From JACCQS01 sp963766765 (GTDB lineage Bacteria > Actinomycetota > Actinomycetes > Mycobacteriales > Geodermatophilaceae): DNA of 64,000 nt. The stretch covers positions 54,867-118,866 of the forward strand of contig CAVYBR010000002.1 of NCBI GenBank assembly GCA_963766765.1, read 5' to 3'. A program made the translations under genes and the position numbers. The notes under the pieces are model-generated. The model worked only from the letters and a program-made list of their open reading frames with translations, was not told the DNA's origin and made no database searches. Below are positions 56,505 to 64,000 of the stretch, in pieces (the first letter of the stretch is position 1; each line of letters begins with the position of its first letter).

Positions 56505-57818
56505 GTGCGCCCGTTCCTCTTGTCGCTGCTTTGGTCCTCTGTCGGCGTGCTGTCGAGTGCAAACGCGGATTCCGGCGGTGCCGGCCTTGGCGCACCGCTT
56601 GCGCAGCGGCCGATGGAATCGTCGATTCAGACGACGCTGGCGACTGCCGTAATGCGCAAGTTGCAAAGCGATTCGATCGTCGATGCACGCACCATCGACG
56701 TCGGAGAGGTCGATGGAATCGTCACGCTTGCGGGAAGTCAGGCGCAGCTGCTCGCGTGCGATCGGGCGACATACATTGCGGAAACCGTGCCGGGCGTGCG
56801 TCTGGTGGTGAGCCGGCTTGGCGTTCGCCAACCGCGCGAGGCGGATAGCCAAAAACTCGAATCTGACGTTCTATACGTGCTGCTCACCGACCCGGCAACC
56901 GAGCACAGCAGAATCCGCGTATCGGCAAACGCGTTGGGTCTCGTAACACTTGCGGGGACGGTGGGCAGCTATTCCGAGCGCCATCTTGCGGGGCAAGTGG
57001 TCAGGAGTGTCGTCGGCGTGACGGGCGTGAGGAACGACATCGAGATTGACAGTGATCGGCCGCTTCGGGACCGACAACTCGTTGCGGACGTGCGGCGGAC
57101 GCTTGCCTGGGACGCTCATGTCGACAGCCGCGGAATTGATGTAAGCGCCGAGCGGGGCGTCATCACTCTGCGGGGAAAGATCGGCAGTGCTGCACAAAAG
57201 CGCCGGTCGATAACGCTGAGCTGGCTTGCAGGAGCGAGAGATGTAAACGCGACGATGCTACAAGTTGCAAGCGGACCTTCGGCGGACGGCGCGGATGATT
57301 CGCACTCGATGGCGGTGGTTACGTCCGATGAGAATATTGCGGCGGCTATCAACCGATCACTACGTGCTGACTCCCGCTTGCGGGGAGCGGAGATTCAGAT
57401 TGCTGTGCGGGATCGCATGGTGACGCTTGCTGGTGATGTCGCGACGCTCGCGGCCAGGCGGGTGGCCGGGGCACTCGCGAGTGGGCTGCGTGGAGTCACG
57501 TCGATCGACAATCGCCTGCGTGTTGCCGCGTCAGATCGAGTGTTCTCCGATGCGCAGATCGAGTCCAGGATTGAGCGATCTCTGGCGCGCAACAGCTTGA
57601 CTCGCGATGACGCGATTGGTGTGAGCGTAGTCGATGCGGCCGTGACCCTTGAAGGCGACGCGCACAATTGGCTGTCCAGGCAACTTGCGGAGAACGCTGC
57701 CGCATCGGTCAGGGGAGTGCATGCGGTGATCAACGACATCGTCGTTGCTGAGGGTGCGAGTGCGCTCTCGTTCAATCCTTACGTCGATGCCGGACCCGTT
57801 GCCTGGACCAACGACTGA
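56505..57818 (+). CDS. secreted protein with five BON domains
   Basis: 437 residues, signal peptide (VRPFLLSLLWSSVGVLSSAN, cleavage near ANA) then five BON repeats of about 70 residues starting near residues 35, 115, 185, 265 and 340. Each has the pattern V-x-GxVTLxG: VDGIVTLAG, ALGLVTLAG, ERGVITLRG, RDRMVTLAG, DAAVTLEG. BON domains bind membranes or cell-wall lipids, as in OsmY. GTG 56505 chosen for GCGAGGA upstream. Intact, unlike its neighbours. Confidence 0.85.
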   Translation: MRPFLLSLLWSSVGVLSSANADSGGAGLGAPLAQRPMESSIQTTLATAVMRKLQSDSIVDARTIDVGEVDGIVTLAGSQAQLLACDRATYIAETVPGVRLVVSRLGVRQPREADSQKLESDVLYVLLTDPATEHSRIRVSANALGLVTLAGTVGSYSERHLAGQVVRSVVGVTGVRNDIEIDSDRPLRDRQLVADVRRTLAWDAHVDSRGIDVSAERGVITLRGKIGSAAQKRRSITLSWLAGARDVNATMLQVASGPSADGADDSHSMAVVTSDENIAAAINRSLRADSRLRGAEIQIAVRDRMVTLAGDVATLAARRVAGALASGLRGVTSIDNRLRVAASDRVFSDAQIESRIERSLARNSLTRDDAIGVSVVDAAVTLEGDAHNWLSRQLAENAAASVRGVHAVINDIVVAEGASALSFNPYVDAGPVAWTND

Positions 57819-57861
57819 GCGCGAATGCGTGGCGCCAGTCCTTTGCGACGCCCAGCTGCCG

Positions 57862-58607
57862 TCATCGACTTGGCTCATCGAGCAGCGGCTTGATGAGATC
57901 CAGTGGTAGTGGGAATACTATGGTGGTCGTGCGCTCGTTTGCGATGTCGGCCAGCGTCTGCAAATAGCGCAATTGCATCGCTTGCGGCTGGGCGCTGAGG
58001 GATTGGGCCGCCTCCACCAGCATGGCCGCCGCCTGCTTTTCGCCTTCGGCGTGAATGACCTTGGCGCGCCGAGTGCGTTCCGCTTCGGCCTGTTTGGCCA
58101 TGGCGCGAATCATTGTTTCATCCAGGTCGACGTGCTTGATCTCTACGTTCGCCACCTTGATGCCCCACGCGTCGGTGGCGTGATCCAGGATCTGTTGAAT
58201 ATCGACATTCAGCTTGTCGCGTTGGCTGAGCATTTCATCGAGTTCGTGTTGCCCCAACACCGAGCGCAGAGTCGTCTGCGCGAGCTGGCTCGTGGCCTCG
58301 AACGGACTGGCTACTTGAATCACCGCCCGCGCCGGATCGACGATGCGGAAATATACGACGGCGTTAACCTTCACAGAGACGTTGTCGCGTGAAATGACAT
58401 CCTGCGTCGGAACGTCGAGCACGATGGTGCGCAGATCCATCTTGATCATTCGCTGTACCAGCGGGACGACGATGATGATGCCGGGACCACGCGTGGCGGT
58501 GTAGCGCCCGAGTGTGAAAAGCACGCCGCGTTCGTACTCATTGAGGATACGAATCGCGCTGAAGAGGATGAACAGCAGGATACGACTGCGGGAACGATCA
58601 GATACAT
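57862..58607 (-). CDS. slipin/stomatin-family membrane protein, frameshifted near start
   Basis: Band 7/SPFH protein of about 250 residues. Core intact: IRILNEYERGVLFTLGRYT, GPGIIIVVPLVQRMIKMDLR, ISRDNVSVKVNAVVYFRIVD, QAEAERTRRAKVIHAEGEKQ. The N-terminal MYLIVPAVV is in another frame; one lost base near 58580 explains it. Slipins pair with NfeD, which is the next gene upstream on the same strand. Confidence 0.8.
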
Positions 58608-58635
58608 GGCGTGGCACTCCTTCGAGTTGAGGAGA

Positions 58636-60027
58636 CTATTCCAATGGCGTGACATCGAGCGACAAACCGTCGACTCGCAACACCCGCAGCCGCTGGCCTT
58701 TCGTGACCGGTACGCGTGAGTGGCCCGCCAGGTTTCGCCGTGAATATCGACGAGACCTGAAGTGGAGAAGTCCTCGAGCGCAATGGCGGTCTCCTGCAGC
58801 ATCTGCTCGACGCCCGTGGCGACCGTGTGCGCCTGGTCCGCATGAAGACGACCGCGATCAGCAGCATGAGGATCGCGGCGGCCAGGGCGATCGCTCCGAT
58901 GAGACTCCGCGCGATTTGAAAGCCCGGCGCGTTGTCATCGAACAGCATGATCGAGCCAATCACGAAGGCGGCGATGCCGCCGGTGCCGAGCGCCCCGAAA
59001 CTCGGAGCGAACGCTTCGCCAATGATCAACGCGACCCCCAGCCCCATCAGCGCCAAGCCAGCGTAGTTGACGGAAAGGATCTGGAAGGCGTACAGCGCAA
59101 GCAGCAGACATATTGCGCCGACGACGCCCGGCAGGATCGCGCCGGGGTTGTAGCCCTCCAGCAGCAGCCCATAGATGCCGACCAACATCAGCATATAGGC
59201 GACGTTGGGATTGGTCAGCACGCTGAGCAGCTGGGTGCGCCAGTCGGCCTCGAAGTCTTCGACCACGAGTGCCCGCGGTGTTCAGTTCGACCTCCCCGTA
59301 GCGCATTTTAATCGCTCGGCCTTCGAGTTGTCGCAGCAGATCCGGCAGATCGGATGCAATCATATCGATGACTTTTTGCTCCAGTGCCGCGCTGGCGGTC
59401 AGGCGTAACGGCGTCGCGCACAGCCGCTTCTGCCCAGTCAGCGTTTCTACCGCGCAGTTCTGCTAGTCCGCGGATGTATGAGACTGCATCGTTGATCGCT
59501 TTTCGCTCGGCTGCGGTCTGCAGGGTCGCTCGTTGACTCGTTTGTTGTTTTTTTCCGGTGTTGCAGCAGGTCGCGCTGCGGCCCGCCGATCTGTATTGGG
59601 GTCGCCGCCCCCAGGTTCGTTGCTGGCGCCATTGCGGCCATGTGGCTCGCATAAAGTAGATAGGTGCCGGCGCTGGCGGCGCGCGCCCCGGATGGCGCTA
59701 CATAGATCGCAACGGGTATGGGCGAGGCCAGAATCGCCCGAATCATGTCACGCATCGCCGAGTCGAGGCCGCCGGGCGTATCCAGCTCCAACACCACTAG
59801 TTGCGCATGAGCTGCTCCGCACGCGCTAACGCTCGGATGAAGAAATCGCTGGTGGCGGGCCCGATCGCGTCATGTATCTGCAGATGCAACACCGGATTGC
59901 GCTCGGTGCCTCGCGGCTCTTGCTCTGCGGCGATCGCCAGCAGCGGTGCGAGCAGCAGCAGCCAGAGCATGCCTACTGCGGCTCTCAATGGCGTCAGGAA
60001 TGCAAGCACTGCCATGCTCCCGTGCAC
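58636..60027 (-). pseudogene. nfeD: NfeD-family membrane protease (long form), multiply frameshifted
   Basis: Pieces of one long NfeD lie in order but in different frames: N-terminal signal and LHLQIHDAIGPATSDFFIRA (60027-59800), the ClpP-like serine-protease part VLELDTPGGLDSAMRDMIR and GARAASAGTYLLYASH (59797-59570; serine in SAGTY), then ERKAINDAVSYIRGLAELRG, then MRYGEVELNT, then four membrane helices (MLMLVGIYGLLLEGYNPGAI onward) and an OB-fold tail ending near 58636. At least six frame changes in 1.4 kb. Either low-quality sequence or a decaying gene. Expected partner of the slipin. Confidence 0.7.
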
Positions 60028-60155
60028 GAGCCCCCAACGTTGCGCGGAATCGGCAACGGCGGGCGCTACTATCTACAGTGATTCGTCAACTCCCTCTTGA
60101 GTTCCCTACTGGCTGCAGGAGCTGTCCTTGCAAGAGTATCATCGGCTCGCGCCGT

Positions 60156-60645
60156 TTATTTTCGCCAGAACGCGGTGGTCATGAGAACCAGCAGCGGAAA
60201 GATTTCGAGTCTTCCCAAGATCATCGCGAGCGTGCAGATCCAGCTCTGAAAGTCGGTGAGACCGGCGTAGTTGGTCGCGGGCCCCACGCTTCCCAGGCCC
60301 GGCCCCATGTTGTTGATGCAGGCGACGATAGCGCTGAACGCAGTGACGAAGTTCAGCCCGGACAGCAACAGCGCGAACGTCAAAGTCACAACGGACATGA
60401 AGTACAGGAACGTAAAGCCCAGCACTGCGGCAGACAGGCTTTCCGGCAGCGGTCGGCCGCCGATCCGCAGCGGCAAGATCGCCCGCGGATGCATGAGTTG
60501 CTTGATTTGATTCGCGGCTTGCCGCCAGATGACCAGGGTTCGGATCGACTTGATGCCGCCCCCGGTAGAGCCTGAACTCACGGCAATGCAGCTGAGGAAC
60601 AGCATCCACATGGGCGCGAAGGTAGGCCAAGCCGCAAAATCTTTG
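60156..60645 (-). CDS. trkH: Trk potassium uptake protein, C-terminal fragment
   Basis: About 163 residues matching the end of TrkH: filter-region CIAVSSGSTGGGIKSIRTLV, ILPLRIGGRPLPESLSAAVL and ILGRLEIFPLLVLMTTAFWR. The N-terminal two thirds are gone; upstream sequence becomes an nhaA piece on the other strand at about 60645. A truncated fragment at a breakpoint. Confidence 0.8.
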
Positions 60646-60864
60646 CATCCCTGGGTAGCCTTCGGCGTCATGCCGCTGTTCGCGCTCGCGAACGCGGGAT
60701 TCACGATGTCGATCTGCATTGCGATGCTGGCCTTTGACGACCCACGTCTACTCGCCGCCGCAAAACTCGGAGTGCTCATCGCATCGCTCGCGGCAGCAGT
60801 GGTGGGACTATTACTAGGGCGCGCATACGTAGCAAAACAGCGCGCTCTGGCCGCGGCACAGTGA
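60639..60864 (+). pseudogene. nhaA: Na+/H+ antiporter NhaA, C-terminal fragment with internal in-frame loss
   Basis: Reads LHPWVAFGVMPLFALANAG directly into FTMSICIAMLAFDDPRLLAA. In NhaA about 65 residues separate these two blocks, so roughly 195 bases are missing without frame change. The last helix KLGVLIASLAAAVVGLLLG and stop are normal. N-terminal part absent. Probably an assembly or deletion product. Confidence 0.7.
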
Positions 60865-61180
60865 GGACATCCCGCACGGCCGGTGAGGGCCGAGTCCAAT
60901 GCGCGTTCCCGATACGGCCGGGCAACTTCCCATATCCACGATATTGGCCTTGAACTTTCTTTCCAGGCGCTGACTTGCCTGCCGAGGTGCGCGGTTCGGG
61001 CACGCTGCGCGATCCCGGGCCGTCGCTACGGAAAGCTCACGTGCCCCATGACCTCCATCTCGCCGCACGAATGCGCCAGTACTTGTTTCGCGCAAGGGCG
61101 TGACAGAGAAAAAGATGTTCGGCGCCATTGCGCGTTCGCAGGCAAAATTGGCCACCTGATCGGCAAGAAGCCGGTGTCAT
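60865..61180. other. 316 bases with no recognisable gene
   Basis: Short open frames exist on both strands but none has a recognisable motif or ribosome site. No repeat, tRNA-like or terminator structure was noticed. Confidence 0.5.
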
Positions 61181-61588
61181 TTATTCGTGGTTGAAAGCAA
61201 TCCACTCGCAAGCGCTGAGAGAACTGCTGTTTCTGTCCAGCCGGTAGTGCTTGTGGAGACTTGCGTCCACGCTCAACACCGAGAACCCATGCTCTTCATA
61301 CAGTTCGCGGACGGGCATATTCTTCGCTGTCGGTATGAATTCAGCCGTGATGGCGAGGCACGCGGCACGTGCGAAACATAGCTTCTTGATCTCGTTCAGG
61401 ACTGCGGATTCGATGGCTCGACCCATGGCGCGACAGCTCAGGATGAAGCTATCGATATGCACGAGGCGACGGTAGCGCGCCAGCGCAGAGTCATGGTCAT
61501 CGGCCAACAGCTCGCGAATCCTGGGTGGATGAGCAGGCTCCATGGCCAGGTCGCCATGGGGCAGCACATTGTCAGGATGGTTAGCCAA
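61181..61588 (-). CDS. FkbH-like acyltransferase C-terminal domain protein (fragment)
   Basis: 135 residues. The second half fits the end of FkbH/HAD-IIIC proteins: IDSFILSCRAMGRAIESAVL, then ITAEFIPTAKNMPVRELYEE and HGFSVLS. The first 45 residues do not fit the family and may be joined by a deletion. TTG start 61588 directly after the carrier-protein stop. Such pairs load hydroxyacyl or glyceryl units on a carrier protein. Confidence 0.55.
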   Translation of the reverse strand: MANHPDNVLPHGDLAMEPAHPPRIRELLADDHDSALARYRRLVHIDSFILSCRAMGRAIESAVLNEIKKLCFARAACLAITAEFIPTAKNMPVRELYEEHGFSVLSVDASLHKHYRLDRNSSSLSACEWIAFNHE

Positions 61589-61590
61589 GG

Positions 61591-61740
61591 TCAGGTTGCT
61601 CCAATCGCTGCGCCGCGTAACTCGATAACCTGCTGCAGATCAGCCGGGCTCTGTGCTCTCGCGATTTCACCCATCGTGAAGGATGCGCCGAACTCCGTCT
61701 CCAACATCGCGATCAAGTGAACTGTGATCGAGGCACGTGC
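61591..61740 (-). CDS. acyl carrier protein, C-terminal part
   Basis: Short frame with SITVHLIAMLETEFGASFTM and EIARAQSPADLQQVIELRG, the helix II-III region of a phosphopantetheine carrier. The 5' part is not readable in the same frame, so it is truncated or frameshifted. Partner of the FkbH-like piece three bases downstream. Confidence 0.5.
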   Translation of the reverse strand, partial: ARASITVHLIAMLETEFGASFTMGEIARAQSPADLQQVIELRGAAIGAT

Positions 61741-61984
61741 GCGCGGTGTTTCGCGCCACGCACAGCGTCTCGTGAAGCCCAGGCCCCGCAGCCGGTTGCG
61801 GCAACCCGCGGCATGTCGTGGTGGATCGTGGCGTGCCGGGGGCGTTGATCGCCTAACTCATTGAAATCCAGTCGCCTGCGCCGCTGGCACAACCCCTGCA
61901 CTGACTCTCGCGGATCGTTCGTGGCGGCCGGCCACGCGACCAGAGTTAGTTGCCCTTCATATACATATGTCAGGAGTTGCAGAG

Positions 61985-62245
61985 ATGAAGACCAAGACGG
62001 CCCTTATTTCCACCGCCATCACCAGCCTGCTTGCGTTCGGCATGGTCAGCACGTCGGCTCAGGCGGCGGATGACGCCAATACCGAGAAATGTTACGGCGT
62101 CGCCAAGGCTGGTAAGAACGACTGTGCGGCCAACGGCCACGCCTGCGCCGGCCAGTCGAAGGCGGCCGCGAACGGCAAGGAATGGATCAAAGTTCCCACC
62201 GGCACGTGCGAACGCATCGTCGGTGGCAGCACGAGCGCGAAATAG
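61985..62245 (+). CDS. bufA1: bufferin-family precursor (BufA1, DUF2282)
   Basis: 86 residues: signal peptide MKTKTALISTAITSLLAFGM cleaved near AQA, mature part with four cysteines in EKCYGVAKAGKNDCAANGHA, CAGQSK and GTCERIVGG. Matches DUF2282/BufA1 copper-binding ribosomally made peptides whose cysteines are turned into thiooxazoles by BufB/BufC. CAGGAG at 61971-61976; alternative ATG 61967. Confidence 0.88.
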   Translation: MKTKTALISTAITSLLAFGMVSTSAQAADDANTEKCYGVAKAGKNDCAANGHACAGQSKAAANGKEWIKVPTGTCERIVGGSTSAK

Positions 62246-62249
62246 CGTC

Positions 62250-63125
62250 ATGCCCGCCGCGGCTCACAATGTGATCCGTAGCTCGGGGCCGATGCCGGCG
62301 CGTGCCGGCATCGGCTTGAGAGCGCAGCACCATGCTGATCTGTTGCGCGATCGGCCGGACATTGGTTGGCTGGAGGCGCACAGCGAGAACTACTTTGCCG
62401 ATGGCGGAGCACAGATCGATTACCTGCTGGCGTTGCGCGCTCTGTATCCGTTGAGCTTGCACGGTGTCGGCCTCTCTCTGGGTTCCACCGATCCGCTGAA
62501 CACAGATCATCTGCGGCGTCTAAAGCGCCTGGTGCAACTGTGCGAACCGCAACTGGTCTCCGAACACTTGTCGTGGGGCGCGGTGAGCGGTACCCATATG
62601 AACGATTTGCTGCCCATGCCGTACACGCAGGACGCGCTGAGTCACATGGCGATGCGCGTCACTGAGCTGCAGGACTATCTCGGCAGGCAGATCTTGGTCG
62701 AGAACGTGTCGAGCTATCTGCAGTTCACGCAAGCTGACATGAGCGAATGGGAATTTCTGGATGAGCTTGCCGAGCGCAGCGGTTGCGGACTTCTGCTCGA
62801 TGTCAACAACGTGTACGTCAGCAGTCGCAATCACGGGTTCGATGCTCGTACGTACATCGCTCATGTACAGCCCCGGCACGTGCATGAGATCCATCTTGCC
62901 GGCCACAGCATCAATCGACATGGGGATTGCGAGATCCTCATTGATACCCACTCGCGCCCGGTCAGCGACGCGGTCTGGGACCTTTACGACTTTGCGATCG
63001 ACCGATTTGGTCGCACACCCACACTGATCGAATGGGACACGGACATCCCGCCGCTGCAGCTGCTCGTCGCTGAGGCGCATCGTGCCGATCAACACCTGGA
63101 GCATTGCGATGCCGTCGCTGCGTGA
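62250..63125 (+). CDS. bufB: MNIO-family bufferin maturase (DUF692)
   Basis: 291-residue multinuclear iron oxidase. Metal-binding blocks: GWLEAHSENYFADGG, LHGVGLSLGSTDPL, SEHLSWGAV, ILVENVSSYLQF, LLLDVNNVYVSSRNHGFD, HEIHLAGHSI and LIEWDTDIPPL. Acts on BufA cysteines. ATG 62250, four bases after bufA1. Confidence 0.92.
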   Translation: MPAAAHNVIRSSGPMPARAGIGLRAQHHADLLRDRPDIGWLEAHSENYFADGGAQIDYLLALRALYPLSLHGVGLSLGSTDPLNTDHLRRLKRLVQLCEPQLVSEHLSWGAVSGTHMNDLLPMPYTQDALSHMAMRVTELQDYLGRQILVENVSSYLQFTQADMSEWEFLDELAERSGCGLLLDVNNVYVSSRNHGFDARTYIAHVQPRHVHEIHLAGHSINRHGDCEILIDTHSRPVSDAVWDLYDFAIDRFGRTPTLIEWDTDIPPLQLLVAEAHRADQHLEHCDAVAA

Positions 63126-63891
63126 ACTCCAGCAAGCGTTCATGGAAGGTGCGCTGTATGAGCGCACTACGCCGATCTGTGCGTGGATCCAGCGTAATGG
63201 CATCGCACCCGAGCGGCGGCTTGCTATCTATCGGAACAATGCCGTCGAAGGATTCCTGCAGACGCTGTGCGCCACATTTCCAGTGCTGCTGCGCTTGTCG
63301 GGCGAAGACTGGTTTCGTCACAGCGGACGTCGCTACATGAGACAGCATCCGTCCAGATCCGGAAACATCCATTACATCGGCGAACGTTTCCCTTCCTTCC
63401 TGGACACGATGCTCGGCGGCAGCGAATACGATTACTTCGCGGATATCGCACGGCTCGAGTGGGCATACCAAGAAGTGCTGGTGGCGGCCGACCACGCGAG
63501 CCTGGATATCGCGTCGCTCGCGACCGTACCGCCCGAACAATATGCAGCGCTGACGTTCCGAACGCATCCCGCCATGCGCCTGGTGTGCTCGCGCTTCCCT
63601 GTGCTTGCGATCTGGAAAGCCAATCAACCCGGTTGTCATGCGAGCGAGCAGATCGCCCTCGATGGCGGTCCGAGCAACGTGCTGATCATCCGTCGCGACG
63701 ACCATGTCGAGCTGCGTGAGTTGCCGATGCCGGACTTCGAGTTGCTTGCCGCATTTGCGCGTGGCGAAACCTTCGATCTCGCCGCCGATCATGCCCGGCA
63801 TGCTGCGCCGGAGGCTGATTTAGGCGCGGTGCTTGCGCGCATCGTCCGACTCCGGACGCTCATCGATTTCACATTGCCCACGCATCAATAG
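63109..63891 (+). CDS. bufC: bufferin maturation partner protein (DUF2063)
   Basis: 260 residues. N-terminal DUF2063 helices (LRELQQAFMEGALYERTTPI, RLAIYRNNAVEGFLQTLCAT, FPSFLDTMLGGSEYDYFADI), then a C-terminal domain that recruits the precursor to BufB. Overlaps bufB by 17 bases; CTGGAG upstream of the ATG. Confidence 0.9.
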   Translation: MPSLRELQQAFMEGALYERTTPICAWIQRNGIAPERRLAIYRNNAVEGFLQTLCATFPVLLRLSGEDWFRHSGRRYMRQHPSRSGNIHYIGERFPSFLDTMLGGSEYDYFADIARLEWAYQEVLVAADHASLDIASLATVPPEQYAALTFRTHPAMRLVCSRFPVLAIWKANQPGCHASEQIALDGGPSNVLIIRRDDHVELRELPMPDFELLAAFARGETFDLAADHARHAAPEADLGAVLARIVRLRTLIDFTLPTHQ

Positions 63892-63903
63892 ACGGAGTTT
63901 CGT

Positions 63904-64000
63904 ATGAATGCCATCACTCGCCTCATGACCGCACTTTCACAGGGGCTCAACTGGTTGCAGGCGCCGTTTGCACTGGCGACACGGCTGTATGTCAGTCAGG
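63904..64000 (+). CDS. DoxX-like membrane protein, 5' end only
   Basis: 32 codons visible before the window ends: MNAITRLMTALSQGLNWLQA then PFALATRLYVSQ. This is how DoxX proteins of buf operons begin. ACGGAG lies upstream. The rest is outside the window. Confidence 0.7.
   Translation, partial: MNAITRLMTALSQGLNWLQAPFALATRLYVSQ

Noticed and set aside
60883..61194. 103-codon plus-strand frame after the nhaA piece
   Set aside because: No motif, no ribosome site and biased composition; not supported as a gene.

Overview
The window has two parts of different origin. Bases 1 to about 54,355 are a high-GC actinobacterial chromosome segment. The evidence is the backbone order ftsK - rimO - pgsA - pncC (cinA C-terminal domain) - clgR ... 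pspA - pspM ... nei - lhr ... DUF3046 - recA - recX - gluDCBA - miaB, the GTG/TTG starts, the ATGA/GTGA overlaps and an actinobacterial LexA box at recA. Bases from about 54,356 to 64,000 read like a gammaproteobacterium-type genome: mscS, DUF5985 pair, BON-domain protein, slipin/NfeD, TrkH and NhaA pieces, and a bufferin operon. The join falls inside two genes, miaB on the + strand and mscS on the - strand, so it looks like an assembly chimera and not an operon boundary.

Actinobacterial backbone with insertions. Normal ftsK-rimO-pgsA-pncC-clgR (1-4,235) is followed by an unusual block: atpZ-like, atpI, atpB, atpE and atpF with no F1 genes, then typA, an alaC-type aminotransferase and a sulfite-oxidase-like enzyme (4,259-10,864). 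Then come pspA-pspM and a winged-helix protein (10,961-13,700).

The main content is a methylated-amine catabolic island (13,735-37,958). It encodes trimethylamine monooxygenase (tmm), trimethylamine N-oxide demethylase (tdm), gamma-glutamylmethylamide synthetase (gmaS), N-methylglutamate synthase (mgsABC) and N-methylglutamate dehydrogenase (mgdA, mgdB, and a fused mgdC-mgdD). It also has fhs and a FolD-like protein for the released one-carbon units, two permeases, XRE-cupin and IclR regulators, a second FAD oxidoreductase, a class I amidotransferase and three uncharacterised proteins. The inferred route is TMA to TMAO (Tmm), TMAO to dimethylamine plus formaldehyde or methylene-THF (Tdm), dimethylamine to methylamine (enzyme not obvious here), methylamine to gamma-glutamylmethylamide (GmaS), then N-methylglutamate (MgsABC), then glutamate plus methylene-THF (MgdABCD), with the C1 unit oxidised through FolD and Fhs.

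Backbone resumes with nei, a DinB-domain gene, a monooxygenase-domain membrane protein, lhr, an lppM-type lipoprotein, a frame-broken acyl-CoA dehydrogenase, DUF3046, recA carrying a Mycobacterium leprae-type intein, recX, the glutamate-type ABC transporter and the 5' part of miaB.

The proteobacterial tail holds truncated mscS, an HTH plus two DUF5985 membrane proteins, a five-BON-domain secreted protein, slipin and NfeD, fragments of trkH, nhaA, an FkbH-like protein and an acyl carrier protein, and at the right edge bufA1-bufB-bufC-doxX. Many single-base frameshifts, mostly in short homopolymers, occur at about 38.5 kb, 46 kb and through 54-60 kb. I treat these as likely sequence errors and not true pseudogenes unless noted.
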